In this document: positions 35,063 to 43,558 of the stretch, piece by piece
Numbering within the stretch: the stretch's first letter is position 1
How the letters are laid out: each line of letters opens with the position of its first letter
The notes under the pieces: generated by a model
The model's database searches: none
The model's input: only the letters and a program-made list of their open reading frames with translations
What the model was told of the DNA's origin: nothing
NCBI GenBank assembly: GCA_037367405.1
Contig: JAZKJV010011400.1
Coordinates: forward strand, 8,182,501 to 8,246,500
Length of the DNA: 64,000 nucleotides
Direction of reading: 5' to 3'
Source: Ottelia alismoides
Lineage: Eukaryota > Streptophyta > Magnoliopsida > Alismatales > Hydrocharitaceae
Program-made: the position numbers and the translations under genes

Positions 35063-36001
35063 ATGAGCGCACAACTGCAACGCCAGGTCGATCAACTGCT
35101 CGCCCGGATCCGCGACCTGGAGTCGGAGCTGGCTCGCCTGCGCGAACCACCAGAGACACGCCGTGGGTTTGCGGAGATTGCATTGGTGGGATTGCATGGC
35201 CAGGCGCCAGCCAGTGCGATTGGTGCGATCGACGCAGATGATGTCCAGGAGATTCACACCGGCGAGGCGAACGTCCTGGAGGTAGTGGAGGGTGAGACCG
35301 AGTCGGACCTGACGCTGCGGCCGATTGAGAATAGCGACGGCGAGGATCGCCTCACGCTGACCTATTTGAATCCTGGTGATGGACCCGCAGGTAGCCGCGC
35401 CGACGCAGGCGAGAATTTCTTTGCAGTGCGATTGCGCGATGGCCGCTGGTACCGGATGACCGGTGCCGGCAGCCGGATGTTTCGGTTTATCTTGTTGGAG
35501 GATGCCAGGACGGAGGATTCGATCGGTGTCGAAAATCGATACAAGGTTGACATCCGGTCGATGAGCGGATCGCCGGTCCAGGAGGATGCCAACCTGGTCG
35601 ACACGTTTGGTTGGATGTACGACCTGCTGCTGAGGGCCAATGATGTCGGATTGTGCGTCAAAGAGGGCGAGCTGTATTACTACGTGACCAGCGACTGTGG
35701 ATCGATCGGTGATTGTACGGAGGGACCGTTCCTGAATGCTCAGTCGCCTGCTACAGGCCAGGTGGGCCAGGCCTATTCGTGGACGCCGACGGCCGAAGGG
35801 GCGACAGTGCCAGATACCTGGTCGGCCGCTGGTCTGCCGGCGGGATTGTCGATTGATCCGGATTCGGGCGAGATGTCGGGTACGCCGACCACGGCCGGTA
35901 CGTTCCTGGTTACCGTGCAGGCCAGCAAGGGCGGTTGTATCGCGACCAAGATTGTAACCATCACTATTACCGCAGCCCCGACGCCACCGCCATTGCCATG
36001 A
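35063..36001 (+). CDS. Tail protein with coiled coil and Ig-like (putative Ig, He_PIG) domain
   Basis: 312 residues. N-terminal coiled coil (LQRQVDQLLARIRDLESELA), a central beta domain, and a C-terminal Ig-like module with AGLPAGLSIDPDSGEMSGTP, the standard putative-Ig signature. Ig modules on phage virions bind loosely to carbohydrate surfaces. It overlaps the next gene by 4 nt. The gap before its start contains a NPQRERG-type repeat (35030-35055). Confidence 0.7.
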   Translation: MSAQLQRQVDQLLARIRDLESELARLREPPETRRGFAEIALVGLHGQAPASAIGAIDADDVQEIHTGEANVLEVVEGETESDLTLRPIENSDGEDRLTLTYLNPGDGPAGSRADAGENFFAVRLRDGRWYRMTGAGSRMFRFILLEDARTEDSIGVENRYKVDIRSMSGSPVQEDANLVDTFGWMYDLLLRANDVGLCVKEGELYYYVTSDCGSIGDCTEGPFLNAQSPATGQVGQAYSWTPTAEGATVPDTWSAAGLPAGLSIDPDSGEMSGTPTTAGTFLVTVQASKGGCIATKIVTITITAAPTPPPLP

Positions 36002-37233
36002 CCTACGATCCCTACAGGTGCGCTAACAGCGAGCGGAATAAATTCGGCGAGTGCCGTTGTCCGAAGTGCACGCAGTTCTACTTCGATACGCAGACGTGCG
36101 AGATCGTTTGGCGCTGCCATGGCTGTGGCAATTACGATCCGTACGGGGCCAGTGGTTATTCGTTTGTGTTGGAGAGCCAGACCAAGGGCAGTGTGGCCAG
36201 CACGAATTTCCCATTCAATCATGGTTCGGTCTCGCCTAGTGGCCGCATTCCTGCGGTACCCAATCGCAACTATAGGATCACTGCTCGCAGCCCGAAATGC
36301 CTGACGCCTCGGTACTACTACACCGAGAGTCCACCGACCTGCAGTTGCAATCGCGGTTGTGGTAGTGGCCAGACGAACATGGTTGATTTTCAACCAGGTT
36401 TGATCGACGGTATTCGCGATACGGCCACGCTGCTGATTTACGACTGTGTCGACCAGACGCGCGAGTATCGCGATTCGCGCGGGCAAAGCAATCTAGGTAG
36501 CAGCGCTCGGATCAAGCTAACGTGGGCCGCGTGTAACTCCAGTTGGTCTTACCCGATCAAGGTTGGTCGATTGGGTGTCTTTCGCAATCCGTTCATCTTT
36601 CGCGATTGCAAGTTTCATTATGTCGAGACTGATGGCTATGGCGAGTACGCCCTGGACACAGGCAGCAATGAGCTTGTTTTTCCTGGCGGTGGCCAGTTCG
36701 AGGAATTCGATGTTGGCGCGGTGAAGACCGAGATGTGGTGGAACTATGATCAGGCGTTTTCCCCAGGTGCGCCGGCTCTGTATGCGGTGGCCAATTGGAT
36801 GATGAGTGTGCGGTTCTACCATTCGCCAGTGCGGCAGCCGACTGGCACCACGCAGATCACGCCACCGTCTCCGCTGTGGGCTGGGGCCACTGGCGCGCAC
36901 GTAGGCATTAGGCTGATCAATCGCACCGATGCATACATCCCGAACAATGTTTTTCTGCCGAATGAACAGTTTGCCCCGCCAAACCCGTTCCAGCGGTATC
37001 GAGACATTTTTGCACCTGGCGTAGAGTCTTGGCTGAGATGGGGCCAGAAACCCTACAGCGGTACGCAGGTCAGCACGGACAACAATGGCGCGAACAACAA
37101 TGTTGTCACACAGAGCTGGTGTGCCGATTTCTTCGTGGGCCAAGTGAGTTGGCGCGAGCGGCCGTTAGGCATGTTCCCGTTCCCCGGCTGGTTCCTGACG
37201 CCAGGCCGCGTTCGATGGGAGGCGTATTATTGA
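35998..37233 (+). CDS. Cys-rich virion-associated protein
   Basis: 411 residues from ATG 35998. The first 60 residues contain six cysteines in pairs (CRCPKC, CRGC-like CHGC), probably a zinc-binding head. The rest is beta-rich and aromatic with another Cys cluster (TCSCNRGCGSG). Not recognised. It is coupled to the Ig-domain gene, so it probably forms part of the tail tip. Confidence 0.6.
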   Translation: MTYDPYRCANSERNKFGECRCPKCTQFYFDTQTCEIVWRCHGCGNYDPYGASGYSFVLESQTKGSVASTNFPFNHGSVSPSGRIPAVPNRNYRITARSPKCLTPRYYYTESPPTCSCNRGCGSGQTNMVDFQPGLIDGIRDTATLLIYDCVDQTREYRDSRGQSNLGSSARIKLTWAACNSSWSYPIKVGRLGVFRNPFIFRDCKFHYVETDGYGEYALDTGSNELVFPGGGQFEEFDVGAVKTEMWWNYDQAFSPGAPALYAVANWMMSVRFYHSPVRQPTGTTQITPPSPLWAGATGAHVGIRLINRTDAYIPNNVFLPNEQFAPPNPFQRYRDIFAPGVESWLRWGQKPYSGTQVSTDNNGANNNVVTQSWCADFFVGQVSWRERPLGMFPFPGWFLTPGRVRWEAYY

Positions 37234-37270
37234 TCTGCTGACGATTCGGTGTCCGCGGTGCCAGGCCACC

Positions 37271-38653
37271 ATGCGGACGTTCAAGGCAGCGGCCTCGGCA
37301 CGCTGCAGGTGCGGATACCAGGTGCCTGGCCAGCGTATCGCGGCACTAGTGGTACGCGACGAGGCGGCGCTTTCGCGGCGCCCTCGCAATCATTGGCGGC
37401 CGCTGCACAGATACGCGGTGCGCAACTGGGATTGCTGGGACGTGACTGCAGCCCGGCGGTTCTACAGTCGCTGGGTAGCGACGATCCCGTCGTATTCCTG
37501 TTCGTGCCGCGCGAATTTCCTACGAGAGGTGTTGCCGCATGTGCCTATGGAGTTCGATGCACCGCAGGCGTTCGAAGTGGCTGCGTGGATGCAGCACGAA
37601 CGCGTGCGCCAAATCCTGGGTCAGCCGCCATGCACGCTCCAGACCGCACAGCGTATTGCCAGGTTGCCGCTGGTCGGTTGGATCGCCACGTCGTACATGG
37701 CAATAGGTGGCACCGAGACGTTTCATAGGACGCTGCTGCCGAGGTTGCATGGTGACCAAGTGTGGATCGATGGGTTTGCGGTGACTGGCGATTTTCACGC
37801 AGGTGATCCGAGGCTGTTGGGGTTGCCGTGGCATGGCGTGGGTATCGAAGCGGCCAGGCAGTTGGCGGCCCGTGTCGATTGTGTGGTGGTGTGGGGTGTG
37901 TCAGACCTGGCAGAGATTCTGCCTACTCCGCGGCCGCGGGTGATCGCCGTGCATCACAGCGATCCGTCCAGCGCGTGGTCGGGCGAGACCATCACGCGGA
38001 ACGTGGGCCTGGTGGATCATGCCGTGGCGGTGCATCCAGAGGTAAACGAAGATCTGTTGGGCATCGGCGTGACTCACATTGGTAATCCAATCGATCCAGC
38101 TCGGTACCAGCGCGCCAGTACCGCTGGCCTGCGCGAGCGCTGGGGTATTCCAGCGGACAGCCGCATGCATTTCTATTGCCATCGGCTGAGCGGCGAAAAA
38201 CGGCCTCTCCTGGCGATCGAGGTGGCCAGGGCGTTGCCCGAGGGGCACATGTTGGTGGTGGCGGGTGAGGGACCACTTGCACACGCTGTGCAGGAGGCTA
38301 CTGAGTGCATTCCGGCGTTGCGTTACGTCGGGCCAGTGGATAATCCAGCGGCGTGGCTGTCGACGGCCAGTTCGTTCTTGATGCTGTCGGAGTTCGAGGG
38401 CTTTGGCCTGGCCGCGGCGGAGGCGATGGCCGCAGGGGTGCCAGTGGTCAGTACGCCGTGCGGTGTGTGTACAGAGTCGACTGCGCTGCTGGTGCGGCAT
38501 GATGAAAGTGCCGCGACGATTGCCCAGCGATGTGTCGCAGCCGTTGGGGCGGATGCCTCCGCGGCACGCCAGTGGGCAATCAGTCAGACGCCAGAGTCGA
38601 AAGCCCAACAATGGCAACGTGTGATCTTGGATCAACTGCCAGCGGATTGGTAG
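37271..38653 (+). CDS. Glycosyltransferase (GT4-like) with N-terminal zinc-ribbon remnant
   Basis: 460 residues from ATG 37271. The C-terminal half is a GT-B fold: IHHSDPSSAWSG-like acceptor side (VIAVHHSDPSSAWSG), LSGEKRPLLAIEVARALPEG, and the nucleotide-sugar site LSEFEGFGLAAAEAMAAGVP with the E-x7-E motif. The codons before the ATG read CPRCQAT, which with CRCG at residues 12-15 would make a zinc ribbon; an ATT start at 37229, 6 nt after GGGAGG, would include it. It ends the rightward block. A role in glycosylating the virion or host surface is possible. Confidence 0.8.
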   Translation: MRTFKAAASARCRCGYQVPGQRIAALVVRDEAALSRRPRNHWRPLHRYAVRNWDCWDVTAARRFYSRWVATIPSYSCSCRANFLREVLPHVPMEFDAPQAFEVAAWMQHERVRQILGQPPCTLQTAQRIARLPLVGWIATSYMAIGGTETFHRTLLPRLHGDQVWIDGFAVTGDFHAGDPRLLGLPWHGVGIEAARQLAARVDCVVVWGVSDLAEILPTPRPRVIAVHHSDPSSAWSGETITRNVGLVDHAVAVHPEVNEDLLGIGVTHIGNPIDPARYQRASTAGLRERWGIPADSRMHFYCHRLSGEKRPLLAIEVARALPEGHMLVVAGEGPLAHAVQEATECIPALRYVGPVDNPAAWLSTASSFLMLSEFEGFGLAAAEAMAAGVPVVSTPCGVCTESTALLVRHDESAATIAQRCVAAVGADASAARQWAISQTPESKAQQWQRVILDQLPADW

Positions 38654-38678
38654 CGCGGGCACTCATGCCCGTCGGTGA

Positions 38679-38777
38679 TCACCACCACAGCCAGCCGCCG
38701 ATTAGACGTAGGGCAATCAGCAAGATCACCAGGTACATGGCACCGACAAATTGTTTGGCTGGGTTGGGTTGGTTCAT
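38679..38777 (-). CDS. Tiny membrane protein
   Basis: A 32-residue frame: MNQPNPAKQFVGAMYLVILL, then IALRLIGGWLWW. One hydrophobic helix with an aromatic end. No strong ribosome-binding site. It would be the last gene of the leftward block, after the MITE-like repeat. Small hydrophobic proteins of this kind occur in planctomycetes. Tentative. Confidence 0.4.
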   Translation of the reverse strand: MNQPNPAKQFVGAMYLVILLIALRLIGGWLWW

Positions 38778-38787
38778 GGTGCGTCTG

Positions 38788-38923
38788 TGGGAGGGCGAGG
38801 CTCCTGCCGAGCCATCGGGCATGTAGCGAGTTGCTGGATTCATTGGAGGATGCGGCTGGACCGATTACCCAATGAATCGGTTACGTGGTACAACCGCAGG
38901 CTCGGCGGGAGCCTCGCCTACCC
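38788..38923 (-). repeat. MITE-like repeat, copy 2 (inverted)
   Basis: The reverse complement of 20957-21095 with small changes, with terminal GGGCGAGGCTCC ends. It lies where the rightward and leftward gene blocks converge, and its hairpins may stop transcription from both sides. It provides the last 17 or so codons of the 38865 gene (GEAPAEP). Confidence 0.8.
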
Positions 38924-39116
38924 TCGCGGCCATCTCACGTGCCTTGCGAGCCAGGATCGCACAATCGTACCACGAGAGGCTCAGCTCCGGGTGCGCCGCC
39001 TGGCGGCCGAGCTCGCGACACAGGTCCCGCACCTGGTCGTCGCCATCACCATACAGGTAAACGTAATGTTCATCGCCCTTGATCATCGTCAGGACGTTTA
39101 CGTATCGGTCACTCAT
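38865..39116 (-). CDS. Small conserved planctomycete-type protein with repeat-derived tail
   Basis: 83 residues. The core (YVNVLTMIKGDEHYVYLYGD, then LSLSWYDCAILARKAREMAA) is a small alpha/beta unit that I have the impression of from other planctomycete genomes; the function is unknown. The last residues (GEAPAEPAVVPRNRFIG) come from the MITE-like repeat. The start overlaps the stop of the preceding gene by 4 nt. Confidence 0.6.
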   Translation of the reverse strand: MSDRYVNVLTMIKGDEHYVYLYGDGDDQVRDLCRELGRQAAHPELSLSWYDCAILARKAREMAARVGEAPAEPAVVPRNRFIG

Positions 39117-39730
39117 GATTGAACTCCCAACACACGACGCAACTCTTGTAGCTGGCCGCGTGTTTGGATGTGCGGTAGAGGAAGTTGCCCTCCTTCCTCG
39201 CTAACTAAGCTGACACCCAGGAATTGATTCCAGGCAATGCACCAGTCGTCGTCAATCCATACCGCCGTGGTTTCAACACAGCAGCACGAGTACCACCACT
39301 CCCGCGTGATCGGCTCGGTTTCCTCAGGGGCATCGTCAATGGGGTTTTGTTCTGCGAATGGTTCCCACAACAACTGCATGTGTTGCCATCGTGATTTTAG
39401 CCATTCGTAGATCTTTGGTTCGTCGGCGCGGCAGACGTCGATCTCCACTGTTCGAAACAAGCCCTTCCGCTGGCCGATGTAAAAGAGCAAGAGCGTCGAG
39501 TCGCGGTAGTTTTCGTCTCCCATCCATTCGATTGCTCCATCTGGATCTCCATCGACGTGCGGAGCTTTCCAATCGAAGCGGAAGATCAGGTTCATGTCTA
39601 AGTCTGCGTCACCTTGCTCCGACACAAAGTCCTGCCATCGCAAGTAGTGAGCACTGCAGTCGTTTGAAAAGTAGTTGGTCTCACTGCAGTAGTAAGGGTG
39701 ATCAACCTCCCAAAGTCGCTTTCGGTTCAT
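39113..39730 (-). CDS. Hypothetical protein, early block
   Basis: 205 residues, Trp/Asp/Glu-rich, with a CCC cluster (WWYSCCCVETTAVWIDDDW). No known motif. It starts directly after the stop of the replication-like gene and overlaps the following gene by 4 nt, so it is a regular member of the leftward operon. Confidence 0.6.
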   Translation of the reverse strand: MNRKRLWEVDHPYYCSETNYFSNDCSAHYLRWQDFVSEQGDADLDMNLIFRFDWKAPHVDGDPDGAIEWMGDENYRDSTLLLFYIGQRKGLFRTVEIDVCRADEPKIYEWLKSRWQHMQLLWEPFAEQNPIDDAPEETEPITREWWYSCCCVETTAVWIDDDWCIAWNQFLGVSLVSEEGGQLPLPHIQTRGQLQELRRVLGVQS

Positions 39731-40816
39731 TCAAAACTCTACTCCTGCTTGTTGGCATCGCTGGCGGATCTGGTCATCGGACAGGCCAGCGATGCGGCCC
39801 TGGCGGATGATCTGAAATCGTCGACGCTCGCTGTCGACCTGGCTGCGCGTCAATCCATCGCCCCGACCACCACAGAGCGTCTGTGGGGGCTTGGGTGCAG
39901 CCCCGGAGGGCTTCGGCGGTGATGATTGACCAGTCAGCCATCGATAGAGCCAGCCGGCCGTCATGCGTGGATCGGACGCAGCGGCCTCGCGATACTGCTG
40001 CACGAGCTCGCCGATGCGTGCGTGGGTCAGCCCTCGAGCCAACGCTCGGGCCACCGCTCCGCGGGCTCCCTCAGGTGACATGCCCAGGTCGGTTAGGTCC
40101 TGGTGAATGCTGTCGCGATCAGGCGCATCAGGTTGCGTTTGAAACACATCCTGAAAGTCATCTTCCAAAGAATCACTCACCACCACTAGCGCTGCTTCCA
40201 CCGTGTGGCCACGGTGGCTACTACTGCGCGCATCAGGTGTAAGTGGTGGTGAGTGATTACTCTTTACGTTAGTAAATACATTAGTTGGGTCGGTAACGGC
40301 TTCCGCCCCTGGGTCGGAAACGGTTACCGCCCGTTTCCGCCCGTTTCCGCCCGGCTTTGCAGTGTCGGTACCGAGTGCTGATTCCACCGTGTGGCCACGG
40401 TGGCTACGGTCGGTTGGGACTCGCGCTGTGGTCAGTTCGATCACGCGGGCAAAGTCGACGGTGTAGCGGTTCCACCTGCTGCCACCGTATTGCTGCGAGG
40501 CGTAGCAGACCGTCAGGATGCCGAGCAGTTTGGCATCGGCCGTCCAGTTGCGGATGGTCTTTTCGCTGACCGTGCGGCGACGATCAATCCGGGCAGCAAT
40601 GGCGACGACTTGGGCGTCGACGCAGAATGGTTCGGTCATACTGTCCGGCAGATCGCGACAGAGTAGGGCCAGACGCTGCACAAGTTCGATGACGCCTTCG
40701 ACGCGGCCTTGCGTCATCTCAACAGGCAGCGGCGCCTGACGCAGGGCAATCACTCGCGAGCAGCGCTCGTTGGCTCGACTGGTAAAGTCCAGAAGGTATT
40801 GGTCTGGAGCGTGCAT
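39731..40816 (-). CDS. Replication-initiator-like protein with repeat insertions
   Basis: 361 residues from ATG 40816. Residues 60-130 look like a winged helix (RRRTVSEKTIRNWTADAKLL) as in phage replication or primosome proteins (O/DnaD-type). The middle is low-complexity. The C-terminus is helical (SPEGARGAVARALARGLTHA, then QIIRQGRIAGLSDDQIRQRC). The peptide SHRGHTVE occurs twice (DNA near 40385-40405 and 40199-40220) where a host repeat is inserted in frame, and the region between them is Pro/Thr-rich, so these inserts lie in a flexible linker. Its replication role is inferred from the fold impression and from the nearby exonuclease. Confidence 0.55.
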   Translation of the reverse strand: MHAPDQYLLDFTSRANERCSRVIALRQAPLPVEMTQGRVEGVIELVQRLALLCRDLPDSMTEPFCVDAQVVAIAARIDRRRTVSEKTIRNWTADAKLLGILTVCYASQQYGGSRWNRYTVDFARVIELTTARVPTDRSHRGHTVESALGTDTAKPGGNGRKRAVTVSDPGAEAVTDPTNVFTNVKSNHSPPLTPDARSSSHRGHTVEAALVVVSDSLEDDFQDVFQTQPDAPDRDSIHQDLTDLGMSPEGARGAVARALARGLTHARIGELVQQYREAAASDPRMTAGWLYRWLTGQSSPPKPSGAAPKPPQTLCGGRGDGLTRSQVDSERRRFQIIRQGRIAGLSDDQIRQRCQQAGVEF

Positions 40817-40881
40817 CGCTTCGTCCCTGATTGGCAATGATGGGGCCACCGCCTACGCGGCGGTGGCTACGGAGTTCGCAG

Positions 40882-41193
40882 TCAAAACAGTAGTAACTGG
40901 TCTTCGGTCGCGGAGGCCGGCTGCACACTCGGTGCGGCAGCGGCGGCCTGGCGTGGTCGGAGGTCTTCCAGGGCGATCGCTCGGTACTCGGCCCATTGCT
41001 CAGGGTTCCATAGTGTGGCGATCGGGCGCGAGTTGTCCCGCGGCACCACCGATACGCCCCAAGGATGAGCATCGGCGTTGCCGGTGGTTAGTTCCGTAAC
41101 CAGCCGGAAGCGGCCAATGGCGATCACCAGGAACAGCGGGTCGGCGTGGATCGTGGCCGCCAGGTCGGTGGCCTGCTGGAGTGTCATGTTCAT
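40882..41193 (-). CDS. Hypothetical protein, early block
   Basis: 103 residues from ATG 41193. Helical start (MTLQQATDLAATIHADPLFL), a beta middle (FRLVTELTTGNADAHPWGVS) and an Ala-rich end (RPRQAAAAAPSVQPA). It is not recognised. It lies between the exonuclease and the replication-like gene. Confidence 0.5.
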   Translation of the reverse strand: MNMTLQQATDLAATIHADPLFLVIAIGRFRLVTELTTGNADAHPWGVSVVPRDNSRPIATLWNPEQWAEYRAIALEDLRPRQAAAAAPSVQPASATEDQLLLF

Positions 41194-41228
41194 GATGTTG
41201 GTTCCTCGCTTACGCGTCGTGAAGGTGA

Positions 41229-42020
41229 CTACGCGACTCCTGCATACCATCGCGATGGAATCGGGACGTCCCGACGTAGGGCCAGGACCTGGCGCAAAAT
41301 GGGAACCTGGTCGCGATGGGCGAGCATCTTTTGATGCTGACGCGATGGCAGGCCGGCGGCAAAGGGCGAGGCGTAGAATCGATCCAGATCGCCACAGCGG
41401 ACCAGGATGCGTTTGGCGGTCTCGGCACCTAGGCCATGGCAGCCGGCAATGCCGTCGCTGGGATCGCCCACGATGACGCGATAGTCCACCCATTGATGCG
41501 GCTGGACTCCGTAGCGAGTGACCAGGCCGGCGGCCGTCATGGTGCTGACCATCATGCGATCGTGCGTGGCGCGTTTCCAGGCGGTGATCTGCGATACCTG
41601 GCCGGCAACCAGGCATTGATGCAGATCCTTGTCCGCGCTGCAGATGACCGCTTGGACGCCTTCGTCCAGGGCAACCTGGGCCAGTGTGGCCAGGATGTCG
41701 TCGCCCTCAAAGCCTTCGGCCTCCAGGCATTCGTGCCCCAGCTCGGCCACCATTTGTTTGACCTTGGCCAGCGTGATCTCGAATCCCTCGGGCTTGGCCC
41801 CGCGGTGCGTTTTGTACGTGGGCAGCAGGTCGCGTCGGAAACTCGATCGACTGTCCCAGGCAACCGCCAGGCGATCGAATTTGAATTGACCTTCAAAGGT
41901 CGCCAGCCGTTTCAGAAAACTGTCGTGTGCCCGGCCACTGCTGGCGTAGTAGTCGGCGGCAAACCAACTGTTGCCGTCGATCAGTAACCATTGAACCATC
42001 CGTCCGTTTCCGTGTGTCAT
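41229..42020 (-). CDS. 5'-3' exonuclease (FEN/PolA-N family)
   Basis: 263 residues with the full set of flap-endonuclease motifs: WLLIDGNSWF (11-20) with the first metal Asp, AWDSRSSFRRDLLPTYKTHR, EGFEGDDILATLA, ICSADKDLHQ, and the helix-hairpin region VGDPSDGIAGCHGLGAETAK. It removes RNA primers or 5' flaps and degrades 5' ends during phage replication or recombination. It overlaps the preceding small membrane gene by 4 nt. Confidence 0.9.
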   Translation of the reverse strand: MTHGNGRMVQWLLIDGNSWFAADYYASSGRAHDSFLKRLATFEGQFKFDRLAVAWDSRSSFRRDLLPTYKTHRGAKPEGFEITLAKVKQMVAELGHECLEAEGFEGDDILATLAQVALDEGVQAVICSADKDLHQCLVAGQVSQITAWKRATHDRMMVSTMTAAGLVTRYGVQPHQWVDYRVIVGDPSDGIAGCHGLGAETAKRILVRCGDLDRFYASPFAAGLPSRQHQKMLAHRDQVPILRQVLALRRDVPIPSRWYAGVA

Positions 42021-42154
42021 TGATCACTCTCCAACCAATCCATGAATCCGGCCAGGTGCTCGCCGCACCAGAACACGGCCACCGCCAGCCAGCCCATTGC
42101 CAGGGCTGGTAGGAACAACAGGGCGTACAGAAGCTTGCGTAGTAGACGTTTCAT
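42017..42154 (-). CDS. Small membrane protein, 45 residues
   Basis: Too short for a standard gene list. MKRLLRKLLYALLFLPALAM is followed by GWLAVAVFWCGEHLAG and ends MDWLESDQ. One hydrophobic helix with a basic start, N-in. Its TGA overlaps the ATG of the exonuclease (ATGA), and it begins 3 nt after the gene before, so translational coupling supports it as real. Confidence 0.6.
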   Translation of the reverse strand: MKRLLRKLLYALLFLPALAMGWLAVAVFWCGEHLAGFMDWLESDQ

Positions 42155-42157
42155 GAA

Positions 42158-42466
42158 TCAACCTGCATCACGCGCCAGGCGGGCCGCGGTTTCGGGGTCA
42201 GTGACGATGTTGGTTTGGCGAATGGTGACCGGTGTGTTGGTACCGAGCACCTGGGTCAGAACGAATTTGGCGGCAGACTCATTACCAGCCTTAGCCTTTT
42301 CGACCTGCTTGGCGATGATCGCTTGAACATCCTCTTCACTGATGCTGTTGGCGACGACGGCGCGCATGTGTGCTTGCCATCCAATCGTGTCGGCCGTTGT
42401 ATTGGCCAATTGTGTTTGTGCTTGCACGTCAGCTAGCCGAAGTGAGTTCTGTTGTTTGCCGGCCAT
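42158..42466 (-). CDS. Hypothetical protein, early block
   Basis: 102 residues, helical, polar (QAQTQLANTTADTIGWQAHM, then EDVQAIIAKQVEKAKAGNES). No signal peptide. It overlaps the end of the DNA-binding gene by 38 nt. It resembles small helical subunits, possibly a small terminase-like or scaffold-like helper, without proof. Confidence 0.55.
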   Translation of the reverse strand: MAGKQQNSLRLADVQAQTQLANTTADTIGWQAHMRAVVANSISEEDVQAIIAKQVEKAKAGNESAAKFVLTQVLGTNTPVTIRQTNIVTDPETAARLARDAG

Positions 42467-43226
42467 TGGGTTGGACTCCTGGATTGAGCATGTAAACGTC
42501 TAGGTGTTTGAAACGAATCCTACGGTCACTGGTGCGGGTACGATTGCCCCAGGTCTGTGAATTGGTTGGCGTGTCGAATGGGATCTTGATCGCCTTGCGT
42601 ACTCGACTGATCAAGCCAGCACGCTGTAGTTCGGCCAGCACGGTGCCGCCACGCACATTGCTGCAGGGCGCTGTGCGTTTCTTCGGGCTGACTCCTAGCA
42701 ACTGGCACAATTGCACGCGCGTGAGCGGACCGTGTCGATAAAACATCTCCAGCGATTGGACGGCACGTACGGTTAGGTGCTCGGGCCAGCCGAGCTGGCG
42801 TTTCCATTTGTTCCATTGCTGGACACGCAGTTGACCAATGTTCTCCAGGCCTGCGGCGTTCATTTGCCGACGTGTGTTCTCTCGCACACGATTGCGAAAT
42901 CGGTCCGACGTCTTGTTGAACGTCAGGCCCAACGATCGACGTATCTTGCTGACACGATGCCGATCGACGCCCATGCCCAGTCGATTGGCCAGTTCCGTCG
43001 CTACCTCGGTGTCGGTGTAGCCTTGTGCGTTCAGCTCGCGCAGGATGTCGATGATCTGCTGGTCGGTTGCACACTGCATCTTCTCTGCCAGTCCGAGGCG
43101 AGCTGCCATCTGATAGGTGGAGCTGAGCGGGTGCCCTAGCTGTGCAGCGAGCTGCCGTGTCGGGACCTTGCGATAGTTTGCGCGCAAGCTGTCCAGTTGC
43201 TCCTGCGTCCACAATGTGCGTTTCAC
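42429..43226 (-). CDS. HTH/Myb-like DNA-binding protein
   Basis: 265 residues from GTG 43226, overlapping the previous stop (GTGA); the longer frame to 43472 has no start signal. It begins with a Myb/SANT-like unit (LWTQEQLDSLRANYRKVPTR, then LAAQLGHPLSSTYQMAARLG), followed by a second HTH-like unit (YTDTEVATELANRLGMGVDR), and a winged-helix-like part (TRVQLCQLLGVSPKKRT). It probably regulates gene expression or binds the replication origin. Confidence 0.65.
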   Translation of the reverse strand: MKRTLWTQEQLDSLRANYRKVPTRQLAAQLGHPLSSTYQMAARLGLAEKMQCATDQQIIDILRELNAQGYTDTEVATELANRLGMGVDRHRVSKIRRSLGLTFNKTSDRFRNRVRENTRRQMNAAGLENIGQLRVQQWNKWKRQLGWPEHLTVRAVQSLEMFYRHGPLTRVQLCQLLGVSPKKRTAPCSNVRGGTVLAELQRAGLISRVRKAIKIPFDTPTNSQTWGNRTRTSDRRIRFKHLDVYMLNPGVQPNGRQTTELTSAS

Positions 43227-43435
43227 GATTGTGTGACCTCGTGCCGTGGCGGTACGGTGGAGTCTCGCTCGGTGCTGCGGACGAGCATGTTGTAGTCCCA
43301 GCGTGGCTGGGCACTGACGAAGTTGGGGTAGACGAGCACGGTCGAATGCAGCGGCCGTGGCCGTGGCGGCGGCGGTGGTTCTGCCGATGGCGGCGGTACG
43401 ATGCTGCTGAGTAATCGTCGCAGTAGTGCGAGCAT
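43223..43435 (-). CDS. Small Pro/Arg-rich protein
   Basis: 70 residues. The short hydrophobic start (MLALLRRLLSSIV) is followed by PPPSAEPPPPPRPRP, then a polar tail. Its stop overlaps the GTG of the Myb-like gene. It could be a short membrane-attached peptide. It is supported mainly by the overlap. Confidence 0.45.
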   Translation of the reverse strand: MLALLRRLLSSIVPPPSAEPPPPPRPRPLHSTVLVYPNFVSAQPRWDYNMLVRSTERDSTVPPRHEVTQS

Positions 43436-43511
43436 TTTTTCGGGGCCTTGCGTGGTGGATGAATTTGGACACTACAGGTGGACACTAGAAATCAAAAACA
43501 CTGGTGTTTTC

Positions 43512-43548
43512 GCATGTGTGCGCGGCGAACTTCGCCGCGCACACATGC
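43512..43548. terminator. Long perfect hairpin
   Basis: 18-bp arms (GCATGTGTGCGCGGCGAA and its complement) around a single C, followed on the plus strand by ctgcttttcttt. A weaker AAAACAC/GTGTTTT stem lies directly to its left at 43495-43510. It separates the integrase gene from the next gene of the leftward block, so it may end or slow transcription. Confidence 0.6.
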
Positions 43549-43558
43549 TGCTTTTCTT

